Below the pieces are notes generated by a model, which saw only the letters and a program-made list of their open reading frames with translations, made no database searches and had not been told where the DNA came from. DNA of 5,549 nt. Source: GCA-003244245 sp035463315. Its GTDB lineage: Bacteria; Actinomycetota; Actinomycetes; Mycobacteriales; Pseudonocardiaceae. The stretch is taken from the NCBI GenBank assembly GCA_035463315.1, contig DATHTJ010000002.1, forward strand, positions 1 through 5,549. Direction: 5' to 3'. Shown here piece by piece: positions 5,218-5,549 of the stretch (position 1 is its first letter; every line of letters begins with the position of its first letter). A program made the translations under genes and the position numbers.

Positions 5218-5549
5218 CCGTGCGATGGTGATGTCGATCGGGTGCGGCACCACCCCGGGTCTGCCGGGTAGCGCGAGTTCGGTCAGGTACGCCAGCACCT
5301 GCTCGCGGACCTCCACCGTCATCGCGGCGGTGCGCGCCCCAACGAGGAAGTCGAGCACCAACTCGCCCACGCCGTGCGGGTCGCTGAGCACACCGCGCAG
5401 GTCCAGCTCCGCCACCATCGTCTCCGACCGCACCTCAAGCCGCCGTGCCGCCAGCTCCGCGGTGACGTCCTCAGCGCACCACAACCGGTGCCCGTTGCCC
5501 GGGCTGAGCAGTTCGGTGAGCACGCACAGCGGCTGCCGGGGCGCCGGCG
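5209..5549 (-). CDS. C-terminal part of a converging protein, possibly a SAM-dependent methyltransferase (5' end outside window)
   Basis: The frame is open from the right edge to a TGA at 5211-5209, giving about 112 residues. The GTG at 5523 is unlikely to be the true start because the frame continues beyond it (PAPRQPLCVLTELL). Codons are strongly G/C-ending, supporting a real gene. The pattern HRLWCAEDVTAELAARRLEV (roughly the 'tpedv...L...GF.v' step after motif III), a helical stretch (GVGELVLDFLVGARTAAM, EVREQVLAYLTELA) and a closing strand ending PHPIDITIARVP looks like the C-terminal third of a class I SAM-dependent methyltransferase. The SAM-binding motifs would lie outside the window, so this is a resemblance only. 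It converges on the propeller gene with a 20-bp gap and is probably unrelated to it. Confidence 0.6.
   Translation of the reverse strand, partial: PAPRQPLCVLTELLSPGNGHRLWCAEDVTAELAARRLEVRSETMVAELDLRGVLSDPHGVGELVLDFLVGARTAAMTVEVREQVLAYLTELALPGRPGVVPHPIDITIARVP

Overview
This window is high-GC DNA with strong G/C preference at third codon positions, short intergenic gaps and GGAGG-type ribosome binding sites. It looks like an actinobacterial chromosome (Streptomyces or a related filamentous actinomycete is plausible, but the species cannot be named from sequence alone). I see no tRNA, rRNA, CRISPR array, insertion sequence or transposase.

Layout. (1) Positions 1-282 (+) hold the 3' end of a Nudix hydrolase gene; the window opens inside the Nudix box. 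(2) Converging on it, from 3349 down to 294 (-), is a likely three-gene transcript: a 111-aa protein I cannot assign with certainty, a 736-aa zinc metalloprotease of metzincin type (HEXXHxxNxxH plus a Met-turn), and a 129-aa VOC/glyoxalase-fold protein. The VOC ribosome binding site overlaps the protease stop codon, and a hairpin followed by a T6 run sits at the end of the unit. (3) Positions 3350-3520 are a 171-bp divergent regulatory region with a plausible leftward promoter. (4) Positions 3521-5188 (+) encode a 555-aa multidomain protein: an N-terminal domain resembling a c-type cytochrome domain without its haem-binding cysteines, an Asp-box (YCF48-like) beta-propeller of probably seven blades, and a C-terminal FlgD-like Ig domain. 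(5) Positions 5209 to the window edge (-) hold the 3' end of a converging gene, perhaps a SAM-dependent methyltransferase.

How they may work together. The core of interest is the divergent pair: the small-protein/metalloprotease/VOC unit on one side and the haem-less cytochrome-like/propeller protein on the other. Both large proteins carry domains usually found outside the cytoplasm, yet neither has a visible signal peptide or membrane segment. The 111-aa protein has a strand/helix order that loosely recalls the EACC1 component of actinobacterial conflict systems, in which a small constant protein is encoded beside an effector such as a peptidase. That reading is speculative. Two further sequence-level signals stand out in the protease gene: a near-perfect 40-bp inverted repeat inside its 5' coding region and a single TTA leucine codon near its 3' end. 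The Nudix and terminal genes look like ordinary neighbours.
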